A DNA stretch of 6,867 nucleotides. Origin: Veillonella sp. Its GTDB lineage: Bacteria; Bacillota; Negativicutes; Veillonellales; Veillonellaceae. The number at the start of each line of letters is the position of its first letter. The stretch's first letter is position 1. A program made the translations under genes and the position numbers. This document shows, piece by piece, positions 5,784 to 6,867 of the stretch. The notes beneath the pieces were generated by a model. The model did not search any database, was not told where the DNA came from, and saw nothing but the letters and a program-made list of their open reading frames with translations. The stretch covers positions 1 through 6,867 of the forward strand of contig JAIITD010000093.1 of the NCBI GenBank assembly GCA_022737715.1. Direction: 5' to 3'.

Positions 5784-6566
5784 ATGGATACACCAGTTAA
5801 AGCAAAGCCTAAAATGAAGTTATATGGGTTTAATAATCTCACGAAGACGTTGAGTTTTAATATTTATGATATTTGTTATACTCGTACAGAGGAAGAAAAA
5901 AAGCAGTATATTCAATACATTGATGAAGTATACAACGCGGAACGTTTGACGAATATTTTGACCGAAGTGAGTCATATTATCGGCGCCAATATTTTGAACA
6001 TTGCGAAACAAGATTACGACCCTCAAGGGGCATCGGTGACGATTTTGATTTCTGAAGAAGAAATTGAAAAAGAAGATGTGGTTATGCATTTGGATAAATC
6101 CCATCTTACAGTTCATACGTACCCTGAAAGCCATCCGCACAAGGGGATTAGTACATTCCGCGCTGATATCGAAGTGTCCACATGTGGTCAAATCTCTCCG
6201 CTAAAGGCCCTCAATTACTTGATCAATAGCTTTGATTCGGATATTTTGACATTGGACTATCATGTGCGTGGCTTTACGCGCGACGTGTCGGGCAAGAAAA
6301 TCTACATCGACCATCGTATCAACTCTATTCAAAATTACATTAATGCGAAAACGCGCAATTTGTATAATATGATTGATGTGAACGTGTACCAAGAAAATAT
6401 CTTCCACACTAAGATGATGCTCAAAGATTTTGACTTGGATAACTACTTATTTGGCATTACCGAAGCGGAATTGAGCGAACGGGAAATCAAGCAAATTAAA
6501 CAACAATTGCGACAAGAGATGACAGAAATCTTCTACGGTCGTAACTTGCCGTCTGTGAAAGCCTAG
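5784..6566 (+). CDS. speD: S-adenosylmethionine decarboxylase proenzyme (long, E. coli type)
   Basis: SpeD decarboxylates S-adenosylmethionine to give the aminopropyl donor for spermidine synthesis. The proenzyme cleaves itself between Lys and Ser, turning the Ser into a pyruvoyl cofactor. Here the site is HLDKSHL, with cleavage predicted between K105 and S106 (equivalent to E. coli K111/S112). This leaves a 105-aa beta chain and a 155-aa alpha chain. Other strongly conserved stretches are YGFNNLTKTLSFNIYDIC (14-31), IGANILNIAKQDY (66-78), VHTYPESHP (110-118), FRADIEVSTCG (125-135; C134 is the likely catalytic acid), and DVNVYQENIFHTKM (198-211). The 260-aa length matches the E. coli type (264 aa), not the roughly 125-aa B. 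subtilis type. The ATG at 5784 is the only upstream in-frame candidate, though GGAAAGGG (5764-5771) is 12 bases away. The ATG at 5814 (MKLYGFNNL) is nearer the E. coli start but lacks a Shine-Dalgarno. No spermidine synthase gene is in view. Confidence 0.97.
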   Translation: MDTPVKAKPKMKLYGFNNLTKTLSFNIYDICYTRTEEEKKQYIQYIDEVYNAERLTNILTEVSHIIGANILNIAKQDYDPQGASVTILISEEEIEKEDVVMHLDKSHLTVHTYPESHPHKGISTFRADIEVSTCGQISPLKALNYLINSFDSDILTLDYHVRGFTRDVSGKKIYIDHRINSIQNYINAKTRNLYNMIDVNVYQENIFHTKMMLKDFDLDNYLFGITEAELSEREIKQIKQQLRQEMTEIFYGRNLPSVKA

Positions 6567-6592
6567 ATGATTTAAAACGCTTAATTCTAAAA

Positions 6593-6615
6593 TTTTCGAA
6601 AAACTATATCGAAAA
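6593..6615. promoter_or_regulatory. AT-rich dyad just upstream of the malic enzyme promoter
   Basis: TTTTCGA (6593-6599) and TCGAAAA (6609-6615) are exact reverse complements separated by 9 bases. The site ends 3 bases before the proposed -35, so it is centred near -50, a common place for an activator to bind. It could instead be a weak hairpin at the end of the speD transcript, but the stem is AT-rich and no solid U-run follows. Confidence 0.4.
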
Positions 6616-6618
6616 ATC

Positions 6619-6647
6619 TTGTATTATTGTTTCTGATTCTGTATAAT
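6619..6647 (+). promoter_or_regulatory. Sigma70-type promoter of the malic enzyme gene
   Basis: TTGTAT (6619-6624) and TATAAT (6642-6647) are separated by an ideal 17 bases. The -10 is perfect and the -35 matches four of six positions. Transcription would start near 6653-6655, giving a leader of about 68 bases before the ATG at 6722. This is the best promoter in the window. Confidence 0.75.
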
Positions 6648-6659
6648 GAACTTGTAAGG

Positions 6660-6678
6660 GGTATTAATAATTAATACC
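6660..6678. promoter_or_regulatory. 19-bp palindrome at the start of the malic enzyme leader
   Basis: GGTATTAATAATTAATACC is a perfect odd-length palindrome around one central base. As DNA it lies about 6 to 24 bases past the predicted start site, a typical repressor position. As RNA it would form an 8-bp hairpin with a UAA loop near the 5' end. I cannot name the regulator; no known box matched with confidence. Confidence 0.55.
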
Positions 6679-6721
6679 AAGAAACTATTGTGTCCGTTGT
6701 CATCCACAAAGGAGAATTATT

Positions 6722-6867
6722 ATGGACGTACGTGAATTAGCAGTACAAAAAAAACGTGAATTAAAAGGTTTCCTCACAGTAGGAACTAAATATGAATTAA
6801 AAGACGCTCATGATTTATCCGTTGCTTACACACCAGGTGTAGCAGAACCATGCTTGCGTATTAAAGA
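6722..6867 (+). CDS. Malic enzyme (oxaloacetate-decarboxylating), 5' part
   Basis: The 48 complete N-terminal codons run off the window edge. Malic enzymes convert malate to pyruvate and CO2 with reduction of NAD(P)+, linking C4 acids to pyruvate in the cytosol. The recognisable part is the segment DLSVAYTPGVAEPCL, the highly conserved N-terminal signature carrying the catalytic-type Tyr (YTPGVAEPC). The short lead before it fits the compact bacterial type (about 390-480 aa) or a MaeB-like fusion; which one, and the cofactor preference, cannot be told from this fragment. The ATG at 6722 has the Shine-Dalgarno AAAGGAG (6708-6714) seven bases upstream. Codon choice is simple and A/T-ending, as in a well-expressed gene. 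It has its own promoter and is not part of the speD transcript by necessity. Confidence 0.9.
   Translation, partial: MDVRELAVQKKRELKGFLTVGTKYELKDAHDLSVAYTPGVAEPCLRIK

Noticed and set aside
3805..6651. Shared decamer TATAATGAAC at 3805-3814 and 6642-6651
   Set aside because: Both copies start with a -10 hexamer, so similarity is partly expected; only four further bases match and nothing else around them is shared.
1..6867. CRISPR arrays, IS elements, prophage, tRNA or rRNA genes
   Set aside because: No regularly spaced repeats, transposase-like frames, terminal inverted repeats or structural RNA signatures were seen; all long stretches are accounted for by metabolic or housekeeping genes.

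Overview
The window looks like chromosomal DNA from a low-to-mid GC Firmicutes-related bacterium, most likely of the Negativicutes (Veillonella or a close relative). This is inferred from strong AAAGGAGG-type ribosome binding sites, the B. subtilis-like order rph-rdgB-yfcE (rph-ysnA-ysnB), and a long, E. coli-type S-adenosylmethionine decarboxylase. No search was possible, so the genus is a judgement. Every gene lies on the + strand. I see no phage, IS, tRNA, rRNA or CRISPR signature.

Layout. (1) Positions 1-591 hold the 3' end of a CofE-like (coenzyme F420-0:glutamate ligase family) gene, closed by a strong hairpin terminator. (2) Positions 686-3713 hold a translationally coupled pair: a short hydantoinase/oxoprolinase-type ATPase (555 aa) and a histone-deacetylase-superfamily Zn amidohydrolase (457 aa) with an unexplained C-terminal extension. 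(3) A 141-bp gap holds a GC-rich hairpin, candidate extended -10 promoters and a 9-bp inverted repeat. (4) Positions 3855-5705 hold a tight three-gene operon: RNase PH, the RdgB/Ham1 NTP pyrophosphatase and a YfcE/MJ0936-type phosphodiesterase. (5) A 78-bp leader with a perfect 9-bp dyad leads to speD (5784-6566). (6) A 155-bp regulatory region with a good sigma70-type promoter and two dyads precedes the 5' end of a malic enzyme gene cut by the window edge.

How the genes fit together. The rph-rdgB-yfcE block is ordinary RNA maturation and nucleotide-pool housekeeping. speD supplies decarboxylated AdoMet for aminopropyl transfer in polyamine synthesis, and the malic enzyme start belongs to central carbon metabolism. 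The part with the least explained biology is the hyuA-like/HDAC-like pair: an ATP-dependent cyclic-amide (or related carbonyl-activating) enzyme coupled to a Zn amidohydrolase, with no hyuB partner in view. A two-step amide-processing pathway is a reasonable but untested reading, and a link to acetylated polyamines is only a hypothesis. Most of the window is otherwise conventional.
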